Positions 8,970 through 17,925 of a stretch of 64,000 bases of DNA are shown in pieces. Source of the stretch: an uncultured Chlorobiota bacterium. Lineage in GTDB: Bacteria > Bacteroidota > Ignavibacteria > UBA10030 > UBA6906. The notes below the pieces were generated by a model. That model was not told the DNA's origin and searched no databases. It saw only the letters and a list, made by a program, of their open reading frames with translations. Each line of letters opens with the position of its first letter. The stretch's first letter is position 1. The stretch lies in contig CAADGV010000009.1 in NCBI GenBank assembly GCA_900696645.1, forward strand, positions 62,001 to 126,000. Direction: 5' to 3'. A program made the position numbers and the translations under genes.

Positions 8970-10619
8970 ATGAAAAGGAAGTCAGTTTGGCTAATTGTTC
9001 TCACGTTCACTCTCCTGGTCTCCGTTGGAATCATCCTATCGGAAACGATGGGCCACATACCGATTACCCATGATCACTCAACCAGTGTTTGCTATGGATA
9101 TGCACAGGGACGGGCATTTGGAAAATCGGCCGCTGATCTTGAATGTGACCCCGCCAGAACCTTTGCAGAAAAAATTGATGAAATCTACTTTCCGTTTGTG
9201 GCAGATCCAACATTGGCGAGTATTAGGGTCGGAGATATTGTCGTCTTCGGGACGGTTCGAAGCTTCCCTGCCGGACACGCGGCTTTCGTCGTTGAGGTTC
9301 CTGTTCCATTAGTAATTAATAACATCAGAGTCGATCAGGTTCCGAATCAGGATAGTTCAGAACAGAGAGGTGTCCTGTTGAGCACCGTGAGGCAGGCCCA
9401 AGGTGATCCTGTTGGGTATCATCGAGGTACTGGTGGGACAGGTGTTGCCGTGTCGTTTCGCAACAGTTTTGACGGGGGCTCGGTCTACGTAGGCAAGGAC
9501 AAGTTCGGCAACTGGAGACCACGTCCATCAGGTTGGACAGGCGAGTTCTTCCAAGGAAGTCAGCTGGAGATGATGGCGATTAGTCCACAGCAGGACAACG
9601 CAGGCAACAGGCAGCGTTTTCTGACGTGGCTCAGAGGCACATTTGATCTTGGAAGCGAGAACCCTCGCACAGAGATTATCCCGGGAAGCGTAACCTACAC
9701 CGCCGATTTCTCAATCGAATGGGATGTTACGTTTCAAAATAACTTCATAGGTGCAAGCGGTGGCCAGATCAAGGTGAATGGTCAGTTGCGTCCTGCCCCT
9801 CACGTTTCTCAGGTTCTTGAAAAGGTAAACCCAAGTATCACAGCCGAAGCTATCACCAACGAGATCGATCGTGTCAGCCACACATTTGCACAATGGAACG
9901 ATGGCAGCACGGTTAACCCGCGGACATTTGCCGTTGGAAATCACGCCACCTACACTGCTCACTACAATGCGAGACCACTCCCAACTGCCAACATTGCTGC
10001 TGGTGGCCCAATTGGCTCTAATGTGTGTGTAACATGGCAGGTTCATCCCCATCCTCAGGTTACTATATACCAGATTTGGCGAAAGGTCAAGCACCAGAGG
10101 CAGGGCACGACGTCACCGCCCGTTTTGTTGACGACGCTTCCGAGAACTAGTACGCAGTTCATAGACTACGACTATGTTGTAACCGAAGGTTACACGCACG
10201 ACTTGGTCTGGTACGACGTACGCTCGTACTACTCACCGAACTCTACCTATTCGGATGAGAACTGGACTGCTGTCTATGGCGATGGTTCTATTCTTCCCAA
10301 GATCGCATCAACCCAGTTTACACCTGTCCAGTGGCACCTCGGCAACAGCCCGAATCCGTTCAATCCATCCACTCGCATTATCTACTCGCTCCCTGAAGGT
10401 GGTTCGGTGTCGCTTGTTGTTTATGACGTTCAGGGACGTGAAGTAACTTCGCTTGTTGACGGTTATCGAGAAGCAGGATACTACAGTGCAACGTGGGATG
10501 GTAGGAACGGTTTTGGATCTGCCATAGGCAGTGGAGCGTATTTTGCCCGGTTGAATGTCACCAATAGCACGGGTAAGGCTCTATACGCGAAGACGATCAA
10601 GCTCTTACTTGCGAGGTAG
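8970..10619 (+). CDS. secreted T9SS cargo with possible CHAP-like domain
   Basis: This 549-residue secreted protein has a signal peptide (KRKSVWLIVLTFTLLVSVG). The first domain contains Cys in TSVCYGYAQGRAF, then GDIVVFG and a His in AGHAAFVVEV. That Cys...His order resembles CHAP/NlpC-P60 amidases, so peptidoglycan or peptide hydrolysis is possible but unproven. A beta-rich middle follows. A type A T9SS sorting domain (about residues 460-549, SPNPFNPSTRIIYSLP and YDVQGREV) directs export to the cell surface. The start follows ACGAGGAAAA. It interrupts the oxidoreductase genes. Confidence 0.72.
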   Translation: MKRKSVWLIVLTFTLLVSVGIILSETMGHIPITHDHSTSVCYGYAQGRAFGKSAADLECDPARTFAEKIDEIYFPFVADPTLASIRVGDIVVFGTVRSFPAGHAAFVVEVPVPLVINNIRVDQVPNQDSSEQRGVLLSTVRQAQGDPVGYHRGTGGTGVAVSFRNSFDGGSVYVGKDKFGNWRPRPSGWTGEFFQGSQLEMMAISPQQDNAGNRQRFLTWLRGTFDLGSENPRTEIIPGSVTYTADFSIEWDVTFQNNFIGASGGQIKVNGQLRPAPHVSQVLEKVNPSITAEAITNEIDRVSHTFAQWNDGSTVNPRTFAVGNHATYTAHYNARPLPTANIAAGGPIGSNVCVTWQVHPHPQVTIYQIWRKVKHQRQGTTSPPVLLTTLPRTSTQFIDYDYVVTEGYTHDLVWYDVRSYYSPNSTYSDENWTAVYGDGSILPKIASTQFTPVQWHLGNSPNPFNPSTRIIYSLPEGGSVSLVVYDVQGREVTSLVDGYREAGYYSATWDGRNGFGSAIGSGAYFARLNVTNSTGKALYAKTIKLLLAR

Positions 10620-10632
10620 CGGGGAGGTGAAC

Positions 10633-11706
10633 ATGAAAGCACTTCACATGCTGGCGGTCAGCGCCGCTATGACCTTTGTCCTGTTCAGTGGAGGCTGCAA
10701 GAAAGACCCTGTCGGACCAACACTTCCGAAAAACCCACGTGAATACACCTGGACAGTAGACACGTTAGCCTATCCGGGAAGCTTTCAAACGATAATGCGT
10801 GCGATATGGGGTTCGTCAAGCAACGACATTTACGTTGCCGGGCACAACAATACCGCATTTGGCAACATGTATCACTGGAATGGTCATGTATGGACAAACG
10901 TCAGGCTTGTTATAACCGAGGGGGGGCCACTAAGCAGAATTGGGTCGTTTGCTGCGATCTTTGGCATTAGTGGACAGGACATCTATGCCGCCGGCTATAT
11001 CCCTACTAATCGTTATTCGCTGGACGGTTTCCTCATCCATTTCAATGGCACCACATGGCGAGAGATTAGCTTACCAAGCGAGTCCAGCTTGGAAACTGTT
11101 TGGGGGAGGTCACCAGACACAGTCTGGATCGGTGGGTGGGATGGCTTCCTAGCGTATTACACAGCGTCGCGTTTTGTGCGGGACACTGTGCCGTACGCCT
11201 TTGATACAACAGGTCGTGATATCGTAGTGCGACAAATTGAAGGGGACGCCAGAAGAACATTTCTTGTTCTTGGAGTTTCACCACGTGTACTCCATCGCGA
11301 GTTCTATTATTTGTACGAACGCGTGGGGTCGCAGTGGATAGTTCGTGACGGTACCTACGAATATCCTTCCATATTCATTGCACCGGGAGGAACGATGTAT
11401 CGAAGCGGTTATGGGGGAATCCAACGCAAAGCGGAGACAACTTGGACAACTGTCCTATCAGTGCCTTACGTTGGTAGAAGGGGTATGGCAGCATCAAGCG
11501 AGAGCAACATATTTGCTGCAGGCATGGGGGATCCTGTGCCCACTAGTCGGCTCTACCACTACAACGGTACCGACTGGTTTGAATATACACACCTGCGAAT
11601 GGAGGGTGTGGAATTTTCGGCGGTCTGGACTGATGGGAAAGAGGTTTTCGCCATTGGTCAAACAATTGGCTCTCCGATGAAAACCATAGTGCTTCATGGG
11701 AGATGA
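10633..11706 (+). CDS. lipoprotein with WGSSxxDIYVAG-type repeats
   Basis: This 357-residue protein begins with a lipoprotein signal (MTFVLFSGGC, lipidated Cys about residue 22). It contains repeats of the form WGSSSNDIYVAG, GISGQDIYAAG, WGRSPDTVWIGG and AASSESNIFAAG, each followed by HWNG- or HYNGT-type segments. This pattern suggests a beta-propeller-like surface lipoprotein; no enzymatic motif is visible. GGGGAGGTGA gives a strong ribosome site 14 bp after the stop of the T9SS cargo gene, so the two are probably cotranscribed. Specific function is unknown. Confidence 0.72.
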   Translation: MKALHMLAVSAAMTFVLFSGGCKKDPVGPTLPKNPREYTWTVDTLAYPGSFQTIMRAIWGSSSNDIYVAGHNNTAFGNMYHWNGHVWTNVRLVITEGGPLSRIGSFAAIFGISGQDIYAAGYIPTNRYSLDGFLIHFNGTTWREISLPSESSLETVWGRSPDTVWIGGWDGFLAYYTASRFVRDTVPYAFDTTGRDIVVRQIEGDARRTFLVLGVSPRVLHREFYYLYERVGSQWIVRDGTYEYPSIFIAPGGTMYRSGYGGIQRKAETTWTTVLSVPYVGRRGMAASSESNIFAAGMGDPVPTSRLYHYNGTDWFEYTHLRMEGVEFSAVWTDGKEVFAIGQTIGSPMKTIVLHGR

Positions 11707-12004
11707 ACCAGCTTCCCCTTGTAGTTTGACTTGTGACCAGCGTGCGGGGCACTGCGCTTAACACAACCGTAGCAACGGCGCTCGCTCATATCGTAAGGCA
11801 GCGCTCATGCCACGCACGGCGTGATTATAGAGAACATAGACAGCGGGGCTGCGTTGCTAGGTTGCTTCGGTGAACGTTATTTGTCAACCAGAACGTCGAA
11901 CGGCAGCGAACGGTACTGCCTCTTCGGCGTTTTCTTTTTGGAGAACTCTATAAACTCCATAAACTCTACAAACTATACAAACTCGAAATTCGAAAGGAAC
12001 AGAC
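11707..12004. repeat. intergenic gap with five 9-bp tandem repeats at 11942-11986
   Basis: This gap of about 300 bp holds no convincing gene. Just before the GTG start of the alpha subunit are five degenerate 9-bp units: AGAACTCTA, TAAACTCCA, TAAACTCTA, CAAACTATA, CAAACTCGA. The run is AT-rich and lies where the promoter or leader would be. Slippage could alter spacing, but no consensus promoter was identified. Confidence 0.6.
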
Positions 12005-13099
12005 GTGTCAAACGATAACATCAAGCTCATGAAAGGGAACGAAGCGTTGGCAGAGGCTGCGATCCGCGCGGGCTGCCAGGCGTACTTCGGCTATCCCATC
12101 ACACCGCAATCGGAAATCCTCGAATACCTCACCGATGAAGGACGCAAGCGCGGCATGATTGTCCTGCAGGCCGAAAGCGAAGTTGCTTCGATCAACATGG
12201 TGTACGGCGCGTCGGGCGCAGGCGCACGAGTGATGACCTCGTCCTCAAGTCCCGGCATCAGTCTGATGCAGGAAGGCTTGTCGTACATCGCGTGCGGTGA
12301 GCTGCCGTGTCTCGTGGTGAACGTGAACCGCGGCGGGCCCGGTCTCGGCACCATCCAGCCGTCGCAAGGCGATTACTTCCAGGCAACGAAAGGTGGCGGC
12401 CACGGCGATTACCGTCTCATCGTTCTCGCGCCGGCAAGCGTGCAGGAGATGGCCGATTTCGTATTCGATGGCTTCGACCTTGCGGACAAGTATCGGAACC
12501 CGGTTATGATTCTCACCGATGGCGCTCTCGGACAGATGATGGAGAAAGTAGAATTTCGTGAGTACGATCCGAAAGATCACACTCCGGTAAAACCATGGGC
12601 AACAACCGGCAAACCGGCCGATCGTCCCCGCAACATCATCACGTCGCTGCATATTCAGCCCGAAAAGATGGAGGAAATCAATCTTCACCTGCAGGCAAAA
12701 TATCGCAAGATATCGGAAACGGAAGTCCGTTATGAACTGATGGACGCGGACGATGCCGAGTTTATCATCGTGGCGTACGGACTTGTTGCGCGCATCGCGC
12801 ATCGGGCGGTTGAGTTGGCGCGTGAGCAGGGAATCCGCGTCGGGTTGTTGCGGCCGCAGACGTTGTATCCGTTCCCGTCGAAGGCTCTGACCGGTTTGGC
12901 AGAACGCATACAGGGCGTGCTCACTGTCGAGATGAATGCAGGACAAATGGTGGAAGACGTGCGTCTCGCCGTCGAAGGCCGGGTGCCGGTCGAGTTCTAC
13001 GGACGGATGGGCGGCATCATCCCTTCGCCGGAGGAGATTGTCAAGGCGTTGGATAAACTGATTCGGAAAAATGTAGCACAGACGGCGGAGGCATACTGA
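12005..13099 (+). CDS. korA: 2-oxoacid:ferredoxin oxidoreductase alpha subunit (KorA/VorB-like)
   Basis: This 364-residue subunit carries the pyrimidine-binding half of a TPP-dependent 2-oxoacid:ferredoxin oxidoreductase. It opens with KGNEALAEAAIRAGC and the GYPITPQSEI motif that contacts the thiamine, and ends with the transketolase-C-like domain (GLLRPQTLYPFP). It most resembles subunits annotated as VorB or KorA. The start is GTG at 12005, after GAAAGGAAC. It is followed 1 bp later by the beta subunit. Together with the isocitrate dehydrogenase-like gene at 16717, 2-oxoglutarate is a reasonable substrate; 2-oxobutyrate is the alternative suggested by the upstream PLP lyase. Confidence 0.9.
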   Translation: MSNDNIKLMKGNEALAEAAIRAGCQAYFGYPITPQSEILEYLTDEGRKRGMIVLQAESEVASINMVYGASGAGARVMTSSSSPGISLMQEGLSYIACGELPCLVVNVNRGGPGLGTIQPSQGDYFQATKGGGHGDYRLIVLAPASVQEMADFVFDGFDLADKYRNPVMILTDGALGQMMEKVEFREYDPKDHTPVKPWATTGKPADRPRNIITSLHIQPEKMEEINLHLQAKYRKISETEVRYELMDADDAEFIIVAYGLVARIAHRAVELAREQGIRVGLLRPQTLYPFPSKALTGLAERIQGVLTVEMNAGQMVEDVRLAVEGRVPVEFYGRMGGIIPSPEEIVKALDKLIRKNVAQTAEAY

Positions 13100-13100
13100 T

Positions 13101-13883
13101 ATGTCAACTGAAATTCTTGATTTGATTGAACCCGAAATCGCAAACATGGATTGCGTGTACGAGAAACCCGACACGCTTACGGATATGCGGCTGCATTACT
13201 GTCCCGGCTGCGGACACGGCGTCGCCCATCGTGTGTTGATGGAAGTGATTGATGAACTCGGCATTGCCGAACAAACAATCGGCGTTGCGCCGGTGGGCTG
13301 CTCGGTTTTTGCCTATCACTACATGAACATCGATATGCAGGAAGCCGCGCACGGACGAGCATCGGCGGTGGCGACGGGCATCAAGCGCATTCATCCCGAT
13401 AAATACGTCTTCTCTTATCAGGGCGACGGCGATCTTGCTGCCATCGGCACTGCGGAGACAATTCATACCGTCAACCGTGGTGAGAACATCCTCGTTGTCT
13501 TCATCAACAACGCAATCTACGGCATGACAGGGGGACAAATGGCCCCGACGACACTTCTCAATATGAAAACCACAACGTCGCCCGCCGGACGTACGGTCGA
13601 AACTGCCGGCTTCCCGATGAAGATTACCGAGATGGTCGCGACGCTTCCCGGCGCGTATTACGTGAGCAGAAATTCCGTTCACACGCCGAACGCCGTTCGC
13701 TATTTGAAGAAGGCGATAACCAAAGCGTTCCAATATCAAAAAGAAAAGAAAGGAACCTGCTTCATTGAGGTCGTCTCCAACTGCCCGAGCGGCTGGAAGA
13801 TGACGCCGTTACAGGCAAACAAGTGGATGGAAGAAAATATGTTTCCGATCTATCCGCCGGGAGAAATCAAAGTCCCGAAGTAG
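13101..13883 (+). CDS. korB: 2-oxoacid:ferredoxin oxidoreductase beta subunit (TPP)
   Basis: This 260-residue subunit binds TPP diphosphate. It shows HYCPGCGHGVAHRV near the N-terminus, and the GDGDLAAIG...NN thiamine motif with NNAIYGMTGGQMAPTT around residues 108-150. No extra C-terminal ferredoxin domain is fused, consistent with a separate delta subunit. It follows the alpha gene by 1 bp with GGAGG in the alpha 3' end, so translation is probably coupled. Substrate is not decided by sequence. Confidence 0.92.
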   Translation: MSTEILDLIEPEIANMDCVYEKPDTLTDMRLHYCPGCGHGVAHRVLMEVIDELGIAEQTIGVAPVGCSVFAYHYMNIDMQEAAHGRASAVATGIKRIHPDKYVFSYQGDGDLAAIGTAETIHTVNRGENILVVFINNAIYGMTGGQMAPTTLLNMKTTTSPAGRTVETAGFPMKITEMVATLPGAYYVSRNSVHTPNAVRYLKKAITKAFQYQKEKKGTCFIEVVSNCPSGWKMTPLQANKWMEENMFPIYPPGEIKVPK

Positions 13884-13904
13884 AGACGTTCGATTGAACG
13901 TCTC
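13883..13904. other. hairpin directly after korB
   Basis: GAGACGTTC, loop GATT, GAACGTCTC form a perfect 9-bp stem starting in the korB stop codon. No T-run follows, so it is more likely an RNA-processing or attenuation hairpin, or a REP-like element, than an intrinsic terminator. Confidence 0.5.
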
Positions 13905-13941
13905 GACGGAGACTCAAACGGAGGAAGGAGAAATTTCTATC

Positions 13942-14700
13942 ATGCTACACAAACACTACTCGCATATCATCATCGTTGTTATGCTTGCGGCTTCGTTCGG
14001 CGCAGTACGTGTTTCTGCACAGACGGAGGAGGCTAACGCAGACAACTCACTGAAGGAAGGGGCATGGGCGTTACAATTCCAGATTTCCGGTAATTTCACA
14101 CTGAGCCCATTTGAGGGATTAGCTCTGTCGGGGAAAAGGCATCTTTCGGCCACCGACGCGATTCGTCTGGGGATTACGATCGGATTGAACAATAGTGAAT
14201 CGGACAGGATAGACAAGACCATTGAGAATGATACAGTCTCTCTCTTTTCTGAAGGAACGACTGCTCAATCAGTCAACGGACAGAGCATCGACATTCATGC
14301 GCATTATCTTTTCTATACAAATCCACAAGAAGAGGTTAACCTCTTTCTGGGATCAGGGCTCTCAGTTCAATATTCGCGGGGGTATCAAGAGGCTTCAGGA
14401 ATCGAACCTCGTCCACCGGGGCTTTCAAGTCGAGCTTATCACCAGTCGGTTGAGAACAAAAAAATAGGTTTTGGGATCGTAGGACTTACGGGAGTGGAAT
14501 GGTTTGCAACGAAGAGACTTTCTCTCCATGCGGAACACAGCATCGCTATTTCCTATGAAAAATCCACATACTCGGAGACAAGAAAAACGTTGATTGGTCC
14601 TCCTATTGAATACAGCGGGAGAAGTGTGAACGAATGGACTGGCAAGGGATGGAGGGTGAGTTCACAAGGAGTGAAGTTCGGATTGAGTGTTTATATCTAA
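13942..14700 (+). CDS. predicted outer-membrane beta-barrel protein
   Basis: This 252-residue protein has a signal peptide ([19 protein letters not shown]). The mature part has alternating hydrophobic strands ([46 protein letters not shown]), ending in a terminal aromatic-hydrophobic strand [10 protein letters not shown]. This is the usual pattern of a small outer-membrane barrel. GGAGGAAGGAG lies upstream of the start. It sits between the beta and gamma subunit genes of the cytoplasmic oxidoreductase, a strange place for a surface protein. Function is unknown. Confidence 0.7.
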   Translation: MLHKHYSHIIIVVMLAASFGAVRVSAQTEEANADNSLKEGAWALQFQISGNFTLSPFEGLALSGKRHLSATDAIRLGITIGLNNSESDRIDKTIENDTVSLFSEGTTAQSVNGQSIDIHAHYLFYTNPQEEVNLFLGSGLSVQYSRGYQEASGIEPRPPGLSSRAYHQSVENKKIGFGIVGLTGVEWFATKRLSLHAEHSIAISYEKSTYSETRKTLIGPPIEYSGRSVNEWTGKGWRVSSQGVKFGLSVYI

Positions 14701-14719
14701 AAATGACAACAGGAAAAAG

Positions 14720-15271
14720 ATGACACACGAACTACTTATCGCAGGCTTCGGCGGACAGGGCGTCCTTTCGATGGGGATGACCCTTGGCTACGCCGCAATG
14801 ATTGAAAAGAAAGAAATCAGTTGGATGCCGTCGTATGGCCCCGAGATGCGGGGCGGAACGGCAAACTGCATCGTGATCGTATCGGACAAGCGGATCAGCT
14901 CGCCGATCATCACAACGTTTGATACCGTTATCGCGCTGAACCAGCCTTCGCTCGACAAGTTTGAGAAAGCGGTGAAGCCGGGCGGCCTGCTGATGTACGA
15001 TTCCACCAACATCATCAATCCGCCCACACGCACGGATATTGACGTGCAGCCGATTGCGGCAAGCGAAGAAGCATCGAACATGAAGAATTCCAAAATCATG
15101 AACATGATCGTGCTCGGCGCTTTCCTTGCCCGAAAGGATGTTGTTGCATTGAATTCCGTGATGGGCGGCTTGAAGAAAGTGTTGCCCGACCGTTACCATC
15201 ACTTGCTGCCGCTGAACGAGCAGGCACTGCGGCGCGGGCAGGAGTTGGTAGCTCATGTTGAGCAGATGTAA
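14720..15271 (+). CDS. korC: 2-oxoacid:ferredoxin oxidoreductase gamma subunit
   Basis: This 183-residue subunit has the gamma-domain opening [17 protein letters not shown] and the [17 protein letters not shown] segment shared by KorC/VorC/PorC proteins. It binds CoA and packs against the alpha-beta core. It completes the four-subunit enzyme with 8323, 12005 and 13101. The start at 14720 lies 19 bp after the barrel gene with AGGAAAAAG upstream. Confidence 0.9.
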   Translation: MTHELLIAGFGGQGVLSMGMTLGYAAMIEKKEISWMPSYGPEMRGGTANCIVIVSDKRISSPIITTFDTVIALNQPSLDKFEKAVKPGGLLMYDSTNIINPPTRTDIDVQPIAASEEASNMKNSKIMNMIVLGAFLARKDVVALNSVMGGLKKVLPDRYHHLLPLNEQALRRGQELVAHVEQM

Positions 15272-15281
15272 TTGCGAATCT

Positions 15282-15325
15282 CGAATTGTGAATTGCGGAA
15301 AGAGGAATTCGCAATTGGCAATTCG
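15282..15325. repeat. AT-rich intergenic inverted repeat
   Basis: CGAATTGTGAATTGCG (15282-15297) pairs with CGCAATTGGCAATTCG (15310-15325), 14 of 16 positions complementary. Similar runs of the form AATCCGAAATCC occur at 22440-22470 and 38870-38892. This suggests a dispersed noncoding repeat family in this genome. Confidence 0.5.
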
Positions 15326-15355
15326 TAATCCGAAATCAACAAAAGAGGATTACCC

Positions 15356-15604
15356 ATGAACACAACCTGCGTTCACTCGTGCAAGGGCCTTTGCAACGCG
15401 CTGGAAGTCGCCGAGCATCGTGAGAAAGAGGCGATCAAGGAGTACAAGCGCTTTGCCGAACATTGCGACTACCCGGATGTTCGTGTCCTGCTTGAGGATT
15501 TGATCAAAGACAGAGAACACTCTATCCGGCTTCTTCAGGAAAAGCGATTAATGCTCGCAGCGAAGTTCGAAGCCATTGACCGCATTACAGACAGCTTCAC
15601 CTAA
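15356..15604 (+). CDS. small ferritin-like helical protein
   Basis: This 82-residue helical protein contains LEVAEHREKEAIKEYKRFAEHC and LLEDLIKDREHSIRLLQEKR. Glu, ExxxH and DxxxH patterns resemble half of a rubrerythrin-type di-iron bundle. Two copies, or a pairing with the next gene, would be needed to form a four-helix site. The N-terminus has three Cys (TTCVHSCKGLCN). GAGGA precedes the ATG. It forms a pair with the ferritin-like gene 14 bp downstream. Role in peroxide or iron handling is inferred. Confidence 0.65.
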   Translation: MNTTCVHSCKGLCNALEVAEHREKEAIKEYKRFAEHCDYPDVRVLLEDLIKDREHSIRLLQEKRLMLAAKFEAIDRITDSFT

Positions 15605-15618
15605 CAACGGAGGCGGGC

Positions 15619-15870
15619 ATGACGCATCAGCGACATGACGACATAGATTGGAAGGAAGCGACGTTGGAGGAGATCTTCGAATTTGCCATAGCGGATGAAG
15701 AGTACGCACGCGACTATTACAGGAACGCAGCCGAACTCGCAGGCAATCCGCACACGAGAGATGTGTTGTTGAAGCTTTCTGAAATGGAGCAGGGTCATGC
15801 AGACGTATTGCGGAAGGAATTGGAGGAACTCCGCATCGAACGGCAGGAAGAAGCCGGTATGGCGGACTGA
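15619..15870 (+). CDS. half-rubrerythrin-like ferritin protein
   Basis: This 83-residue protein shows EEIFEFAIADEEYARDYYRNAAEL and VLLKLSEMEQGHADVLRKELEEL. These are a two-helix EX(n)EXXH rubrerythrin-like half site (Glu...EMEQGH). Such mini-ferritins dimerise to build a di-iron centre used against peroxide. The GGAGG site and close spacing to the preceding helical protein suggest the two act together. No rubredoxin domain is fused. Confidence 0.72.
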   Translation: MTHQRHDDIDWKEATLEEIFEFAIADEEYARDYYRNAAELAGNPHTRDVLLKLSEMEQGHADVLRKELEELRIERQEEAGMAD

Positions 15871-16000
15871 TATTGTTTGACCGGAACTCGACCATGAACT
15901 CGCAGGGTGTTAAGTTCCATCTGACAAGCGCAACCGGAGCAGACTCCGACGGTATGCGTGCAGTACATTGGAGCAATCAACTCTTTCACAGGAGGCTGAT

Positions 16001-16576
16001 ATGAAGTTAGAATTGAAACAGATTTTCAAGCTGTTCCTGATCACATTCGCCGGAACGGCCGCAAGCGTTGCGGTAGGATTGATTTTCTACGGCGGGAAAG
16101 TCATGCAACCGACTTCCGTGGCATTCGCATTCTTTTCGTTTGGACTAAGCGGCTCGTTTATTTTTGCGTTCTATCACGTGCGTAACCTTTCGGAAACAGT
16201 TACAGCAGCAATTGTGGTCAGCGCAATCCAGTTTGTCATTGGGTCGGCATGGTTTCCGTGGGCGAACGCGTTGATCTGGTCGTTCGGCGTCAATATGCCC
16301 GTTGTGGCGTTGGCGTTCACATTTGAACGGAAGCTTGCGCATTTCCGGCAGGCGAAGTTCACCGTTGTGGCAATTGTGTACAGCATCATGTTTGTGCTGC
16401 TCACGCTGATTGTCGCGTTGTTCACCGGAGTGGAAATGCTTCCCGCAACGTTGTTTCGCGACAACTGGATTGACGGCCTGCTGATCGGTCTGGGAATCGG
16501 GCTTGGCGTTGAAGGTGCCGAGTCGCTCATTCATTCGTGGCAGGAACACAAAGCAGAAAAGGCCGCAAGGTCATAG
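16001..16576 (+). CDS. polytopic membrane protein, function unknown
   Basis: This 191-residue protein has about five or six predicted spans (for example IFKLFLITFAGTAASVAVGL, VVAIVYSIMFVLLTLIVAL, LLIGLGIGLGV) and a charged C-terminal tail (QEHKAEKAARS). No transporter or enzyme motif was recognised. The start at 16001 follows AGGAGG at ideal spacing. It stands between the mini-ferritins and the isocitrate dehydrogenase-like gene with about 130 bp on each side. Confidence 0.65.
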   Translation: MKLELKQIFKLFLITFAGTAASVAVGLIFYGGKVMQPTSVAFAFFSFGLSGSFIFAFYHVRNLSETVTAAIVVSAIQFVIGSAWFPWANALIWSFGVNMPVVALAFTFERKLAHFRQAKFTVVAIVYSIMFVLLTLIVALFTGVEMLPATLFRDNWIDGLLIGLGIGLGVEGAESLIHSWQEHKAEKAARS

Positions 16577-16716
16577 AATCAAGCAGGTATTCTGTTCTTT
16601 TTGTCCGATTTACTTATCGCCGGGGTGGCGTGAGTTCAGCTCATTGTCCGTCTTGGCGATTGTCATACTATCAAACAAGCAGAGTCTGAACAACATTGAA
16701 TTGAGAGGATTGTTAC

Positions 16717-17841
16717 ATGAGTAAATACAAAATTGCGTGGCTTCCCGGTGACGGTATCGGGCAGGATGTTATGGATGCAACGAAAATCGTGTTGGATGCG
16801 GTCAAGCTCGATGCGGACTACATTCACGGCGACATCGGATGGGAATTCTGGTGCAAGGAGGGGGACGCGTTTCCTCAACGTACCGTTGATCTGCTTAAGA
16901 GCGTTGATGCTGCCATGTTCGGTGCGATCACGTCCAAGCCGGTGAAGGCGGCGGAAGAGGAACTCGTCCCGGAACTGAAGGGCAAGGGACTGACATACCG
17001 TTCTCCGATCGTTCGCATGCGGCAGCTGTTCGATTTGTACACTTGCTTGCGTCCCTGCAAAGCGTATGGCGGCAATCCTCTCAACTTCAAAGAGGGAATT
17101 GATATTGTTGTGTTCCGCGAGAATACCGAAGATCTCTATGCAGGCGTTGAGTTCAATCCGGTGCCGCAGGAACTGGCCGACGTTCTCGCAAAAATCTCAA
17201 AACCATTTACGCCGTTCAAAGACCTGCCCTTAACCCACTATGCAATCTCCTGCAAGGTGAACACACACAAAGGTTCGGAGCGGATCGTTCGAGCGGCGTT
17301 TGAATTTGCACGAAAACACAAACGAAAAAAGGTCACCGTTGTTCACAAGGCGAACGTCGTGCGTGCAACGGACGGACTCTTCTTCGAGGCGGCAAAGAAG
17401 GTGGCGAAGGACTTCCCCGAAATCCTGATGGATGATGCCAACGTCGATGCTATCTGCATGTGGCTGCTGAAAAACCCTTACAGTTACGATGTACTCGTCG
17501 CGCCGAACCTGTACGGCGATATCATCTCCGATCTTGCTGCTCAAATGGTTGGCGGTTTGGGGTTCGGGTGTTCGGGAAATATCGGCCGGAACCTTGCGGT
17601 ATTCGAACCCTCGCACGGCTCGGCGCCGAAATATGCCGGGCAGTACAAAGTGAATCCGATTGCCACAATTCTTGCGGCTAAGATGATGCTCGATTGGTTA
17701 GGCGAGACGGAAAAGGCTGATCGTATCGAGAAGGCAACCGCATCGGTGATCAAGGAAGGGAAAGTCCGCACGTACGACATGGGCGGCACAAGCTCGACAC
17801 TCGAGATGGCGAAAGCCATTGCGCAACATTTGCCGGACTGA
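16717..17841 (+). CDS. isocitrate dehydrogenase-like beta-decarboxylating dehydrogenase
   Basis: This 374-residue enzyme belongs to the isocitrate/isopropylmalate dehydrogenase family. Several features favour isocitrate: RSPIVRMRQLFDLYTCLRP parallels the E. coli IDH substrate segment, RENTEDLYAG matches RENSEDIYAG, and HGSAPKYAGQ (Lys305, Tyr306) carries the Lys-Tyr pair linked to NADP use. IPM-type enzymes have APDIAG there. The second isocitrate contact (Asn115 in E. coli) is Ile98 here, so the substrate may differ. GAGAGGA precedes the start. Neighbours are a split aconitase-like dehydratase and a 2-oxoacid oxidoreductase. Confidence 0.82.
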   Translation: MSKYKIAWLPGDGIGQDVMDATKIVLDAVKLDADYIHGDIGWEFWCKEGDAFPQRTVDLLKSVDAAMFGAITSKPVKAAEEELVPELKGKGLTYRSPIVRMRQLFDLYTCLRPCKAYGGNPLNFKEGIDIVVFRENTEDLYAGVEFNPVPQELADVLAKISKPFTPFKDLPLTHYAISCKVNTHKGSERIVRAAFEFARKHKRKKVTVVHKANVVRATDGLFFEAAKKVAKDFPEILMDDANVDAICMWLLKNPYSYDVLVAPNLYGDIISDLAAQMVGGLGFGCSGNIGRNLAVFEPSHGSAPKYAGQYKVNPIATILAAKMMLDWLGETEKADRIEKATASVIKEGKVRTYDMGGTSSTLEMAKAIAQHLPD

Positions 17842-17848
17842 GAAATCT

Positions 17849-17905
17849 CACCGCAGAGGCGCTGAGGGCAGAGTTGAATGAAAACATCTCTGCGTCTCAG
17901 CGGTG
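17849..17905. repeat. CAGAG-type long inverted repeat
   Basis: Arms CACCGCAGAGGCGCTGAG (17849-17866) and CTCTGCGTCTCAGCGGTG (17888-17905) are complementary at 15 of 18 positions. They form an intergenic stem-loop similar in style to the larger one at 43771-43888. Confidence 0.55.
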
Positions 17906-17925
17906 AACAATCACAAGAGTTCATC

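Noticed and set aside
11821-12018. 65-codon frame before korA
   Set aside because: Its end is encoded by the 9-bp tandem repeats (NSINSINS-like) and it overlaps the korA start; it appears to be repeat-derived.
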